Below, one piece after another: positions 16,856-25,065 of a stretch of 64,000 bases of DNA. Below the pieces are notes generated by a model that worked only from the letters and a program-made list of their open reading frames with translations, ran no database searches and was not told the origin of the DNA. The translations under genes and the position numbers were made by a program. Within the stretch, counting starts at the first letter, position 1. Every line of letters begins with the position of its first letter. Source of the DNA: a candidate division KSB1 bacterium (lineage in GTDB: Bacteria > Zhuqueibacterota > Zhuqueibacteria > Thermofontimicrobiales > Thermofontimicrobiaceae); the NCBI GenBank assembly GCA_034506395.1, contig JAPDPQ010000010.1, positions 104,721-168,720 of the forward strand, given 5' to 3'.

Positions 16856-17274
16856 TTTTGATCACCTCCTTCATGCATCACAAGATCTTGCATCATGAGC
16901 GTGCTTAGATCTTTCAATAGCAGCGCTCCTGTGAATCCTCTGAATTTTTATTAAATCACCAAAAAAGTTGCTGCCATGGTTATTCTATGGAGCTTCAAGA
17001 CTGTACTTCTAAGGAAGCATTCTAACTTACCAGTCTCGCGTTACTAAAATTTTTATTTAACTGAAAAATTACATCAAAAGCAATCAAAATGAATTAAGAT
17101 TAGCCTGTGTTCAAAATTTTATTTTTTGATTTGTTTGGAACTCATCTCTTACACTATTGTTGGTGGCATTTTGATCATTTTTTAGGGTAGAATACTGAAA
17201 AATTTTTGGAGAAAGGGTCCATCGATCGAACAAAAAATTATTTTTGCTGTTTAAATAAAAAAATGGGAGAGAAT
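16856..17274. other. Divergent intergenic region
   Basis: AT-rich stretch between the DUF502 gene and the histidine kinase. It must hold promoters for both but I see no clear boxes, repeats or RNA. The open frame reaching back to 17206 starts with TTG without a ribosome site and is not used. Confidence 0.35.
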
Positions 17275-19065
17275 ATGTTCAAGAAATATCAATGGAATCT
17301 GCTGCTGATTGTCCTTTCTGTCTCTATGGTCGGATTAATTTTATTTGACCTCGTTTTTTATCATAGTATCAAGCGCTATTTATTCGATCTGATTTTTAAT
17401 GAGATGCGGATAAAAACAGAATTGGCGCTCAGCATGTTTGATGAGCATCGAATTGGCAATCTGAACGAATGCGAAACGGCTTGCTTTGAAATTTGTTATC
17501 GCATCAGAAGGATTGTCAATGCGCGAGTGACGATTATCGATTCCAACGGAAGGGTGATCGCTGATTCTGATGTCGCCAAGGATCAAGTTAGGCAGATGGA
17601 TAATCATTTGAGCCGTCCAGAAATTCAACAAGCCAAGGAGACTGGTATTGGTCAGAGTTATCGGATGAGTGACACGGTTCATCGGAAGATTTTCTATACC
17701 GCTTTCCCGATCAAATTCCAAGGGAAACTCTCAGGTTTTTTGCGATTGGCTTATTATGATCAACGGTTTGAGGAGTCCCTTTCCAATATCGTTACGCTCA
17801 TCGTTGCAGCCAATATCGTTGGTTTGATAATTTTGGTGCTGCTGTCGTATTTTTTTAGCCGGGTCGCTGCAGCACCAATTACTTCGATTTTGAAGGTTGC
17901 CCAGAAAATTGCTAATGGTGACCTAGAGAGATCGTTCCCTATTGGCAGGGTAGATGAAATAGGTACATTATCTCTGATCTTCAATGATCTTACCGATAAA
18001 TTGAAAAACCAGATCCGACAAATTTCGCACGAGCGATCGAAATTGGAAGATATACTATCCAACCTTGATGCTGGGATCATTGTTCTGGATCACCAAAAAC
18101 ACATTATCCATGCCAATCCTCGAATTTTTCAAATGATGAAATTTGATTATGCGAGTATTGACCATAAAAATTTGCTTGAGATCATCCGAGATGAGCCACT
18201 GATCGTCGCAGTGGACCAGGCGATGAAAGAAAAAACGAAAATTGCTGGAGAGTTTGAACGTCTGGTCGATCAACAGAAGGTATTTTTTAGCTATATTGTG
18301 ACTCCATTTTGGCTGGCTGAACTTGGGGATAATGGCGCGTTGGTTCAGTTGTACGATATCACAGCGGTCAAGAAATTGGAGGCAATTCGGCGAGATTTTG
18401 TAGCAAACGCCTCTCATGAGTTCAAAACGCCGCTAACTTCGATCGTGGGTTATACTGAAACTTTGCTGGAGGGGGCAGTAGAGAATCGAAGCGATCGCAT
18501 CAGATTCTTAAGACGAATCAGGGAACAAGCCCAGAGATTAGAGTTTCTTGTCAGCGATTTGCTTAAACTCTCAGAGCTCGAACGCGAGCAACCTCTGGAA
18601 CTGAAACCCACGGATTTGAGTGCTATTATCAAGGATATTGTGGACGATTTTAAAACATCAGCACAACAAAAAAATATCGAATTAACATTTGATGTCCCGC
18701 CGCAGGTGCGAGTGCTGGCTAATGAAGATGGCATCCGTTCCGTGCTGAACAACTTGGTTGACAATGCCATTAAATATACGCTTCCTGAAGGCAAAATACA
18801 GGTCCGGGTTTCTAATACGGGTACAAATAAAATCAAAGTAGCAGTGATCGACAATGGTATTGGCATTGATCCCAAATATCACGATCGCATCTTTCAGCGG
18901 TTCTATCGGATTGATAAAGCCAGATCCCAAGCGCTGGGTGGTTCAGGCCTGGGATTGGCGATTGTGAAACATATCGTGGAGCGACATGGTAGCAAAATCT
19001 ACATTGAGAGCGCTCTGGGGAAAGGCAGCACATTCTGGTTTGAATTAAAAAAAGTTGAATCGTAA
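17275..19065 (+). CDS. PhoR-like membrane sensor histidine kinase
   Basis: A classic inner-membrane sensor kinase of about 596 residues. Order: TM1 (about 9-30), periplasmic sensor (about 31-185, with Cys-containing NECETACFEICYRIR), TM2 (about 187-208), HAMP, a PAS domain (ILSNLDAGIIVLDHQKHIIHANPRI), HisKA with phospho-His in RRDFVANASHEFKTPLTSIVGY, and HATPase_c with NNLVDNAIKYT, DNGIGI and GGSGLGLAIVKH. The architecture is that of PhoR. No response regulator gene is adjacent, so it is an orphan here. GGGAGA lies just before the ATG at 17275. Given the phosphatase and phosphate genes in this window, control of a Pho regulon is a reasonable inference, not shown by sequence. Confidence 0.9.
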   Translation: MFKKYQWNLLLIVLSVSMVGLILFDLVFYHSIKRYLFDLIFNEMRIKTELALSMFDEHRIGNLNECETACFEICYRIRRIVNARVTIIDSNGRVIADSDVAKDQVRQMDNHLSRPEIQQAKETGIGQSYRMSDTVHRKIFYTAFPIKFQGKLSGFLRLAYYDQRFEESLSNIVTLIVAANIVGLIILVLLSYFFSRVAAAPITSILKVAQKIANGDLERSFPIGRVDEIGTLSLIFNDLTDKLKNQIRQISHERSKLEDILSNLDAGIIVLDHQKHIIHANPRIFQMMKFDYASIDHKNLLEIIRDEPLIVAVDQAMKEKTKIAGEFERLVDQQKVFFSYIVTPFWLAELGDNGALVQLYDITAVKKLEAIRRDFVANASHEFKTPLTSIVGYTETLLEGAVENRSDRIRFLRRIREQAQRLEFLVSDLLKLSELEREQPLELKPTDLSAIIKDIVDDFKTSAQQKNIELTFDVPPQVRVLANEDGIRSVLNNLVDNAIKYTLPEGKIQVRVSNTGTNKIKVAVIDNGIGIDPKYHDRIFQRFYRIDKARSQALGGSGLGLAIVKHIVERHGSKIYIESALGKGSTFWFELKKVES

Positions 19066-19275
19066 GACATGAAAACATATTGGATAGAGGATCAAAATCT
19101 ATTGGCGCTTATAATTGAGAGATCTCATCACCTATTCAGCTTGCATCAAATTTTGCAGCCATGAGAGTCGAACAGCAGGCAAAGTTCTACTTTGTGCCGA
19201 AACGATCCCGGTCCCTGTGGCAGCGGCAAAAATTCAAAAAATGTTATGGATAACTCCAACGAGGAGATTGGCAGA

Positions 19276-20772
19276 ATGAAACGTCGACAATTTATTAAAA
19301 CCACCAGCCTGGCGATCGCTGGTGCTTCTTTCCCAGCCAGCAGTGCCTTTTTCCGATATGCGAGGCGCAAAAAGCCGAACATCATTTTCATCCTGGCGGA
19401 CGATCTGGGCTATGGCGAGCTGGGTTGTTATGGTCAACAAAAGATACGAACGCCCAATATTGATCGGATGGCAGCAGAGGGCATGAGGTTTACGCAGCAC
19501 TATTCTGGTAGCCCAGTGTGCGCGCCATCGCGGTGTGCTCTGATGACTGGGAAGCATACCGGCCACGCCTATATCCGCGGCAATGATGAAATGACCGAGC
19601 GTGGCGATGTGTGGCACGATCCAAACATCGAAGGACAACGCCCGCTCCTGCCTGGAACAGAGACCATCGGCAGAATGATGCAGCGAGCCGGTTATGTCAC
19701 AGCGGCAATTGGCAAATGGGGTTTAGGTGGCCCAAACGATTCCGGCCATCCCAATCAGCAGGGATTTGACTTCTGGTACGGGTATCTTTGCCAGCGTCTG
19801 GCACACAACTATTATCCCGCGCATCTTTGGCGCAATAGTCAAAAGGAGATTCTAGAGGGCAACAGTTACTTTTTCCCGCATCAGCCTTTGCCCGCGGATC
19901 GCGATCCAAGAGATCCCGAATCTTATAAAATTTATGTTGGCCGACAGTATTCGATGGACTTGTTAGCCCGAGAAGCACTGTCGTTCATCCAGGCTAATCG
20001 GGATAAACCGTTCTTTCTGTATCTGCCATTCACAATCCCGCATCTGGCTCTCCAGGTGCCGGAGGACGCGCTGGCCGAGTACGAGGGCAAATTTCCTGAA
20101 ACGCCCTATCTTGGTGGTAGTGAAAACGGTTATCTCCCAAATCGTACGCCCCATGCTACCTATGCTGCCATGATCACGCGATTGGACCGGGAGGTGGGAA
20201 GAATTTTGGACTTGCTGAAGGTGTTGCAACTTGATGAAAACACGTTGATTTTCTTTTCCAGCGACAATGGTGCTGCCTGGCCGCATGGCGGCGCTGATCC
20301 CGTCTTTTTTAATAGCAATGGTGGACTAAAAAATTACAAGGGATCGGTGTACGAAGGCGGCATCCGTGTCCCGTTGATCGCCAGGTGGAAAGGCAAAATT
20401 AAGCCCGGCACAATTTCTAATCACATTTCGGCCTTTTGGGATTTTTATCCCACATTAGCTGAAATTATTGGAGCAAAAGTGCCAGCCGATATCGATGGCA
20501 TCTCGCTGCTGCCGACCTTGCTGGGCAAACCCCAAAGAAAGCATGATTTTCTCTACTGGGAATTTCAAGGACAACAGGCCATTCGCATCGATCGTTGGAA
20601 AGCTGTTCGGCTGGGGCCTGATCAGCCGGTTGAATTATATGATTTAGAAAGCGATCCGGGCGAGAAGAATAATGTGGCCAATCAGTTTCCTGACAAAGTC
20701 GAGGAAATGATTAACCTGCTAAAATCGGCCCGCACCGAATCGGAACTGTTTCCATTATCAAAGAGCCAATAA
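19276..20772 (+). CDS. Sulfatase (type I, formylglycine), Tat-exported
   Basis: An arylsulfatase-family hydrolase of about 498 residues. KPNIIFILADDLGYGELGCYG holds two metal-binding Asp residues; SPVCAPSRCALMTGKH is the signature with the Cys that must be converted to formylglycine. ATYAAMITRLDREVGRIL and FSSDNGAAWPHG carry further metal ligands. The N-terminus KRRQFIKTTSLAIAG is a twin-arginine signal, so it folds before export. GAGGAG nine bases before the ATG at 19276 fixes the start. It is followed by a second sulfatase, and no maturase gene (FGE or anSME) is visible. The likely substrate is a sulfated polysaccharide, which fits a glycan-degrading lifestyle. Confidence 0.94.
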   Translation: MKRRQFIKTTSLAIAGASFPASSAFFRYARRKKPNIIFILADDLGYGELGCYGQQKIRTPNIDRMAAEGMRFTQHYSGSPVCAPSRCALMTGKHTGHAYIRGNDEMTERGDVWHDPNIEGQRPLLPGTETIGRMMQRAGYVTAAIGKWGLGGPNDSGHPNQQGFDFWYGYLCQRLAHNYYPAHLWRNSQKEILEGNSYFFPHQPLPADRDPRDPESYKIYVGRQYSMDLLAREALSFIQANRDKPFFLYLPFTIPHLALQVPEDALAEYEGKFPETPYLGGSENGYLPNRTPHATYAAMITRLDREVGRILDLLKVLQLDENTLIFFSSDNGAAWPHGGADPVFFNSNGGLKNYKGSVYEGGIRVPLIARWKGKIKPGTISNHISAFWDFYPTLAEIIGAKVPADIDGISLLPTLLGKPQRKHDFLYWEFQGQQAIRIDRWKAVRLGPDQPVELYDLESDPGEKNNVANQFPDKVEEMINLLKSARTESELFPLSKSQ

Positions 20773-20871
20773 AATCCTTCACGGCTGACCAATCGGTTGG
20801 GGAATTTGGTCGGGCAACAAGCATTCAATCCTCTCGAATTCCGAGAGGAATTCAATCAAAGAATAGCATTC

Positions 20872-22461
20872 ATGTCCCAAACAAAAACATCTCGACGGGA
20901 ATTTTTGAAGCGCACCGGCCTGGGGGCTTCGGCGCTCATGATACCTTCGGTATTGTTAAAATGTGGCAGAGCCCACCGTCCCAATATACTATTTATCATG
21001 ACGGATGATCACGCCTACCAGGCCATCAGTTGCTATGGCAGCAAGATCAATCAAACGCCCAACATCGATCGATTAGCCGACGAGGGGATGCGTTTTGCCA
21101 ATAGTTTTGTCACCAATTCCATCTGTGCGCCAAGTCGGGCCGTAATGCTCACTGGAAAATACAGCCATATCAATGGGCAGATCGACAATAGGGTGACGTT
21201 CGATGGCAGTCAGGTGACTTTTCCGAAATTGCTGCAACAGGCCGGCTATCAAACCGCGGTCATCGGCAAATGGCACTTGAAAAGCGATCCCACCGGCTTT
21301 GATTACTGGAGTGTGCTGACAGATCAGGGACAGTATTATAATCCCGATTTCATTGAAATGGGAATTAATAAAAATTATACTGGTTATGCCACAGATCTGA
21401 TTACCGATTTCAGTCTCGATTGGTTGGATCATCGTGACAAAGGCCGTCCCTTTTGTCTGCTGTTGCATCATAAAGCGCCGCATCGCAACTGGCAGCCAGA
21501 TGAAAAACATCTGATGATGTACGAGGACATCGAAATTCCCCTTCCTGAAACTTTTTTTGATGATTACAAAACTCGCAGCGCTGCTGCCCACCAACAGGAG
21601 ATGACCATCGCCCAGCATACGAATCTAGCGTATGATTTGAAAGTGCCGGCAGAGGGCGATTCCACCAGTTTGAAGGACCTGGAACTGGCGTTTTTCAACG
21701 ATTTAAAACGAATGACCCCGGAGCAACGACAGGCCTGGGATGCGGCCTATAATCCTAGAAATGATGCGTTCAGAAAGGCCAGCTTACAAGGCAGGGAACT
21801 AACGAAATGGAAATATCAACGATACATCAAGGACTATCTGCGCTGCATTGCTTCGGTGGATGATAATATTGGTCGGGTGCTGGATTATTTGGCAGATAAG
21901 GGATTGGCGGACGATACGCTGGTGGTTTACACCTCGGACCAGGGCTTTTATCTAGGTGAGCATGGCTGGTTCGATAAGCGTTTCATGTACGAGGAGTCGC
22001 TGCGCATGCCATTGATCATGAGATATCCGCAGGCAATCCGCCCCGGAACTGTCAACCACGATCTGGTGCTGAATCTGGATTTTGCACCGACATTTGTAGA
22101 TTTTGCTGGTATGAAAATCCCTCACGACATGCAGGGGCAATCGCTGCGGATGCTTTTGAGTGGTCGCACCCCGCAAGGCTGGCGAGATGCCATTTATTAT
22201 CATTATTATGAATATCCGGGCTGGCACATGGTAAAACGCCATTATGGCATCCGCACCAAACGCTATAAACTGATCCATTTCTATTATGACATCGATGCCT
22301 GGGAGTTTTATGATCTGGAGCAGGATCCCCATGAATTGAACAATCTTTATCAGCATGCCGATTATCAGGAAATCATTCAGCAGCTAAAGGCAAAACTGAC
22401 AGATCTGCAACGGCAATATGGGGATTCGGATGAGCTGGCCTGGAGCTATATTAAAAAGTGA
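20872..22461 (+). CDS. Sulfatase (type I, formylglycine), Tat-exported lipoprotein-like
   Basis: Second family S1 sulfatase, about 529 residues. RPNILFIMTDDHAYQAISCYG binds metal; NSICAPSRAVMLTGKYSH is the formylglycine signature; ASVDDNIGRVLDYL and YTSDQGFYLGEHGWFDKR are late conserved segments typical of the iduronate-2-/choline-sulfatase-like branch. The N-terminus SRREFLKRTGLG is a twin-arginine signal and LLKC could be a lipobox. The ATG at 20872 is chosen; the TTG at 20797 lacks support and there is no strong ribosome site for either. It lies 99 bases after the first sulfatase, so the two are probably one operon acting on the same sulfated glycan. Confidence 0.94.
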   Translation: MSQTKTSRREFLKRTGLGASALMIPSVLLKCGRAHRPNILFIMTDDHAYQAISCYGSKINQTPNIDRLADEGMRFANSFVTNSICAPSRAVMLTGKYSHINGQIDNRVTFDGSQVTFPKLLQQAGYQTAVIGKWHLKSDPTGFDYWSVLTDQGQYYNPDFIEMGINKNYTGYATDLITDFSLDWLDHRDKGRPFCLLLHHKAPHRNWQPDEKHLMMYEDIEIPLPETFFDDYKTRSAAAHQQEMTIAQHTNLAYDLKVPAEGDSTSLKDLELAFFNDLKRMTPEQRQAWDAAYNPRNDAFRKASLQGRELTKWKYQRYIKDYLRCIASVDDNIGRVLDYLADKGLADDTLVVYTSDQGFYLGEHGWFDKRFMYEESLRMPLIMRYPQAIRPGTVNHDLVLNLDFAPTFVDFAGMKIPHDMQGQSLRMLLSGRTPQGWRDAIYYHYYEYPGWHMVKRHYGIRTKRYKLIHFYYDIDAWEFYDLEQDPHELNNLYQHADYQEIIQQLKAKLTDLQRQYGDSDELAWSYIKK

Positions 22462-22532
22462 GCGCACCGATTATCCCATTTCCTGCATGCGAATGATCGA
22501 TCGATGGAGTATTACCAGGGACGCTCACTTTT
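22454..22532. terminator. Candidate bidirectional terminator between convergent genes
   Basis: AAAAGTGAGCG (22454-22464, overlapping the sulfatase stop) pairs with CGCTCACTTTT (22522-22532) across a 57-base loop. The A- and T-rich edges suit termination in both directions. The remaining 22533-22754 shows nothing. Confidence 0.5.
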
Positions 22533-22754
22533 GAGATCAGATGAATTCAAAACCGAATCTCGTAGCTGAAAATCTCAGCAAATATTTCAATCGCAATATC
22601 GGACAACCCTGATGCTTAGGCTTGAAGCGGCGATTGGAAAGAGAACCACCTGATCATTGCTGTTTTCAACATTTTCGATTTTTAAAATTTTCAGCTTGAG
22701 TCGCATGGTAAGCCAACAGTTATCGCTGGCGAATTTGTAGTGGCTCGCTTTCCA

Positions 22755-24107
22755 TTAATCAGCCACTGCAGGGCCGAACAGCAAAAGCAGCACGGCCCCC
22801 AATTCTGTATTATCCAGATATCTTCCTCTCACTGGATCGATCTGATCGGCATAGCGATCGAACAGCTCGCTGCCAGCACCTTTGGCAAAGAATGCAACCA
22901 GCGAATTGGTGTGCTCGCCACTGTTCCATTGCATCCCAGGCACCACGCCCTGGCCTCGGTTTTCAATCGGATGCCAAACAGGTCTGCCATCAGCTTGAAC
23001 GCCCGAATTGGGACCTGTGAGATAGCCAGTTTCGTGATCAGCCGTAACGATTACCAACGTCTCATCCCAATTGCTATGTTGCTCCACCCAACTGACCACC
23101 GCAACGACCGCCCAATTGAAGCCGATCTCCTCCTCGATCATTCGGCCCGATTGATTATTGTGCGCTGCCCAATCCACGGCGCCGCCTTCGATCATCAGGA
23201 AAAAGCCATCGGGATCATCATCGAGAATATTGAGGGCGGCTTTGGTCATCTCCTCCAGGGTAGGAACGGTTTGAATGAACGGCACGGCATAGGGCGGGGC
23301 CTGCCTATCGCCATTGCGCTCTTGTTGTAAGGTGGTCGCCACTTTGGCGATGCCGATGACCCGTTTGGGAGTCGGCCCAGAGGCAAGCCGCTGAAATGCC
23401 TCTCGATCCTGAATCAAAAACCATGGGTCGGCAATCCCATCACCATCGGCGTCGCCGCCTGCCTGGCCCTGGGTCAGCGCCTTCCAGACATCCCGGCCGC
23501 CGACATATTTGAAATCCCCGCTGGATATTGGCTCGCCATTCTCATTGAAAAACGGGTGTCCTGCACCCATGATCACGTCCACACGACTGTCCAATATCAT
23601 CTCCCTGGCGATCTCCTCATAGTTTCTCCGATTTACATTATGAGCGACAAACCCAGCAGGCGTTGCGTGAGAAAATGGCACGGAAGTGATCACGCCAGTG
23701 GCCTTGCCCAGCGCTTCAGCCATTTCGACAATATTTTTCAGTCGGACTTTATTGACATCTACCCCAATGGCGCCGTTATATGTTTTAGCACCCGTGGCCA
23801 TAGCTGTGGCGGCAGCCCCCGAATCGGTCGGCTTTTGTCGGACGTATTCAAAATCGCTCCATGCCAGGGTGGGATCATAGCCGATGCCAGTGGCGGGGTA
23901 GGTGCTCATGGCATAGCGGACTGGGAATTGTTCATAAATTTGCACCCCAGTTCTGCCGTGCTCAAATAAACTGGCCGCTGCAATATGATTAAAGCCGCAG
24001 CCGTCGCTGATCATCAGGATGATATTTTTAGGCGTGCTGGCAAATGAAAATGAGGTCAGATATAAAATAATAGCAAGTAATAAAAGCCTCATCTTTGAAT
24101 GCTTCAT
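22755..24107 (-). CDS. phoA: Alkaline phosphatase (PhoA family), exported
   Basis: A secreted metal-dependent phosphomonoesterase. KNIILMISDGCGFNH holds the first metal Asp; TDSGAAATAMATGAKTYNGAIG carries the phosphorylated Ser in DSGAAATA; MIEGGAVDWAAHNN, VTADHETGYL and WNSGEHTNSLV give further metal ligands. A signal peptide (MRLLLLAIILYLTSFSFA) follows MKHSK. The start at 24107 is preferred over 24161, which would lie within the upstream gene. About 450 residues, typical for the family. A 132-residue membrane protein gene ends 16 bases upstream on the same strand. It would release phosphate from organic esters in the periplasm. Confidence 0.94.
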   Translation of the reverse strand: MKHSKMRLLLLAIILYLTSFSFASTPKNIILMISDGCGFNHIAAASLFEHGRTGVQIYEQFPVRYAMSTYPATGIGYDPTLAWSDFEYVRQKPTDSGAAATAMATGAKTYNGAIGVDVNKVRLKNIVEMAEALGKATGVITSVPFSHATPAGFVAHNVNRRNYEEIAREMILDSRVDVIMGAGHPFFNENGEPISSGDFKYVGGRDVWKALTQGQAGGDADGDGIADPWFLIQDREAFQRLASGPTPKRVIGIAKVATTLQQERNGDRQAPPYAVPFIQTVPTLEEMTKAALNILDDDPDGFFLMIEGGAVDWAAHNNQSGRMIEEEIGFNWAVVAVVSWVEQHSNWDETLVIVTADHETGYLTGPNSGVQADGRPVWHPIENRGQGVVPGMQWNSGEHTNSLVAFFAKGAGSELFDRYADQIDPVRGRYLDNTELGAVLLLLFGPAVAD

Positions 24108-24123
24108 ATTCTTCTTCTCCAAA

Positions 24124-24522
24124 TTATTTCTCAATTGCCAATCTCCCGGTGAGCAAAGCAAGCAATAGGGTTATGGGTGCAAAAATTAGCTTTTCGACCG
24201 CCACCCCAGACGCAAGATTGCCGATAAAATTCAAAACGAAATAAGCAAAAATGATCCAGATGGCGATGTTGATCAGCCTGTTCAATCGGCTCCAATGGCT
24301 ATATCTCAATTTTGCGATGACAATGAATAAAAAAATTAGTGTCATCAGCAATGAAATGGCCTCCAGGATATAAAGCCTGGTCAACGAGCCACCAATGTTT
24401 CCGCCCCAAACGAAATTGGGCGGTACAATTTTAACGAGGACGAATAGATGCAGAACAATCAGCAAGCTCAAAAAAATGATGAGCAACTGACCTGCCAGAT
24501 TTTTGCTAATCCATTTTTTCAT
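24124..24522 (-). CDS. Four-helix membrane protein of unknown function
   Basis: I do not recognise the family. The 132-residue protein has four hydrophobic segments (about 11-32, 50-70, 84-105 and 112-128), short loops and a basic N-terminus (MKKWISKN), suggesting an inner-membrane protein with both ends inside. Length and topology resemble small DUF membrane proteins of the DoxX or SdpI kind but no motif supports a name. It is cotranscribed with phoA (16-base gap), so a role in phosphate or envelope physiology is possible. The ATG at 24522 lacks a strong ribosome site. Confidence 0.7.
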   Translation of the reverse strand: MKKWISKNLAGQLLIIFLSLLIVLHLFVLVKIVPPNFVWGGNIGGSLTRLYILEAISLLMTLIFLFIVIAKLRYSHWSRLNRLINIAIWIIFAYFVLNFIGNLASGVAVEKLIFAPITLLLALLTGRLAIEK

Positions 24523-24682
24523 TTCTGAGATCTACTCAATTAGTAAATCGCCTAAGCAGAAAATTTGTCATCGATACTGCTAAGCACTTTAGCAAGGTTA
24601 AAAAGAATACTTCAGATCTTTTTCAAATCTAATGGATCTTATTCAGCTTTTGCTTGAGCAATCAGATGCTATTTTTGATGAT

Positions 24683-24874
24683 TCATGCCAGATACCTTTT
24701 CATCTGGTACTTTTGTGCCAATTCAATCCGTTCGGTTTCGGGCAGCGAGGCCATATACTTTTTCCAACCAGGACACCAATTGGTATGCCAGCGCCAGATT
24801 CGCCCCAGAAAAGATTTCGGATTGTTATCGTATTTCGCCCTGAAAGCACAGGTAGCGCAATTGATTATGCCCAT
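24683..24874 (-). CDS. Small conserved-looking protein with CxxC and WxWHTxWCPGWK motifs
   Basis: A 63-residue protein. It begins MGIINCATCAF (CxxC), continues with FLGRIWRWHTNWCPGWKKYM and ends in a charged helix (SLPETERIELAQKYQMK). AAGGAG (24882-24887) stands exactly seven bases before the ATG, and the Cys/Trp/His pattern is far from random, so I judge it real rather than an antisense shadow. Three Cys and one His could bind a metal or iron-sulfur cluster. I recall short proteins of similar pattern in anaerobes and FCB bacteria but cannot name a family. Overlapping forward-strand frames (24632-24911) are shadows. Confidence 0.7.
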   Translation of the reverse strand: MGIINCATCAFRAKYDNNPKSFLGRIWRWHTNWCPGWKKYMASLPETERIELAQKYQMKRYLA

Positions 24875-25065
24875 TGGAAGACTCCTTATTTTTTTAAGAA
24901 GTAATGTTTAGTTATGAACTCGTGATTTTGTGATCCTTCGGTTTTTTGAACCAATATTTGTTTTTTCAATCGATCCTATGCTCGCAATCATAACATGCAT
25001 GATTTCTAAAACATGTCATTTTTTTGGTGTCCATCGACGGGCGAATCATAAGAACTTTGTTCATT
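24875..25065. other. Intergenic region, nothing recognised
   Basis: AT-rich gap between the pentahaem cytochrome gene end and the small Cys protein. No terminator hairpin or promoter stands out. Confidence 0.3.

Noticed and set aside
22740..23330. 196-residue forward frame
   Set aside because: Antisense to phoA and without a ribosome site.
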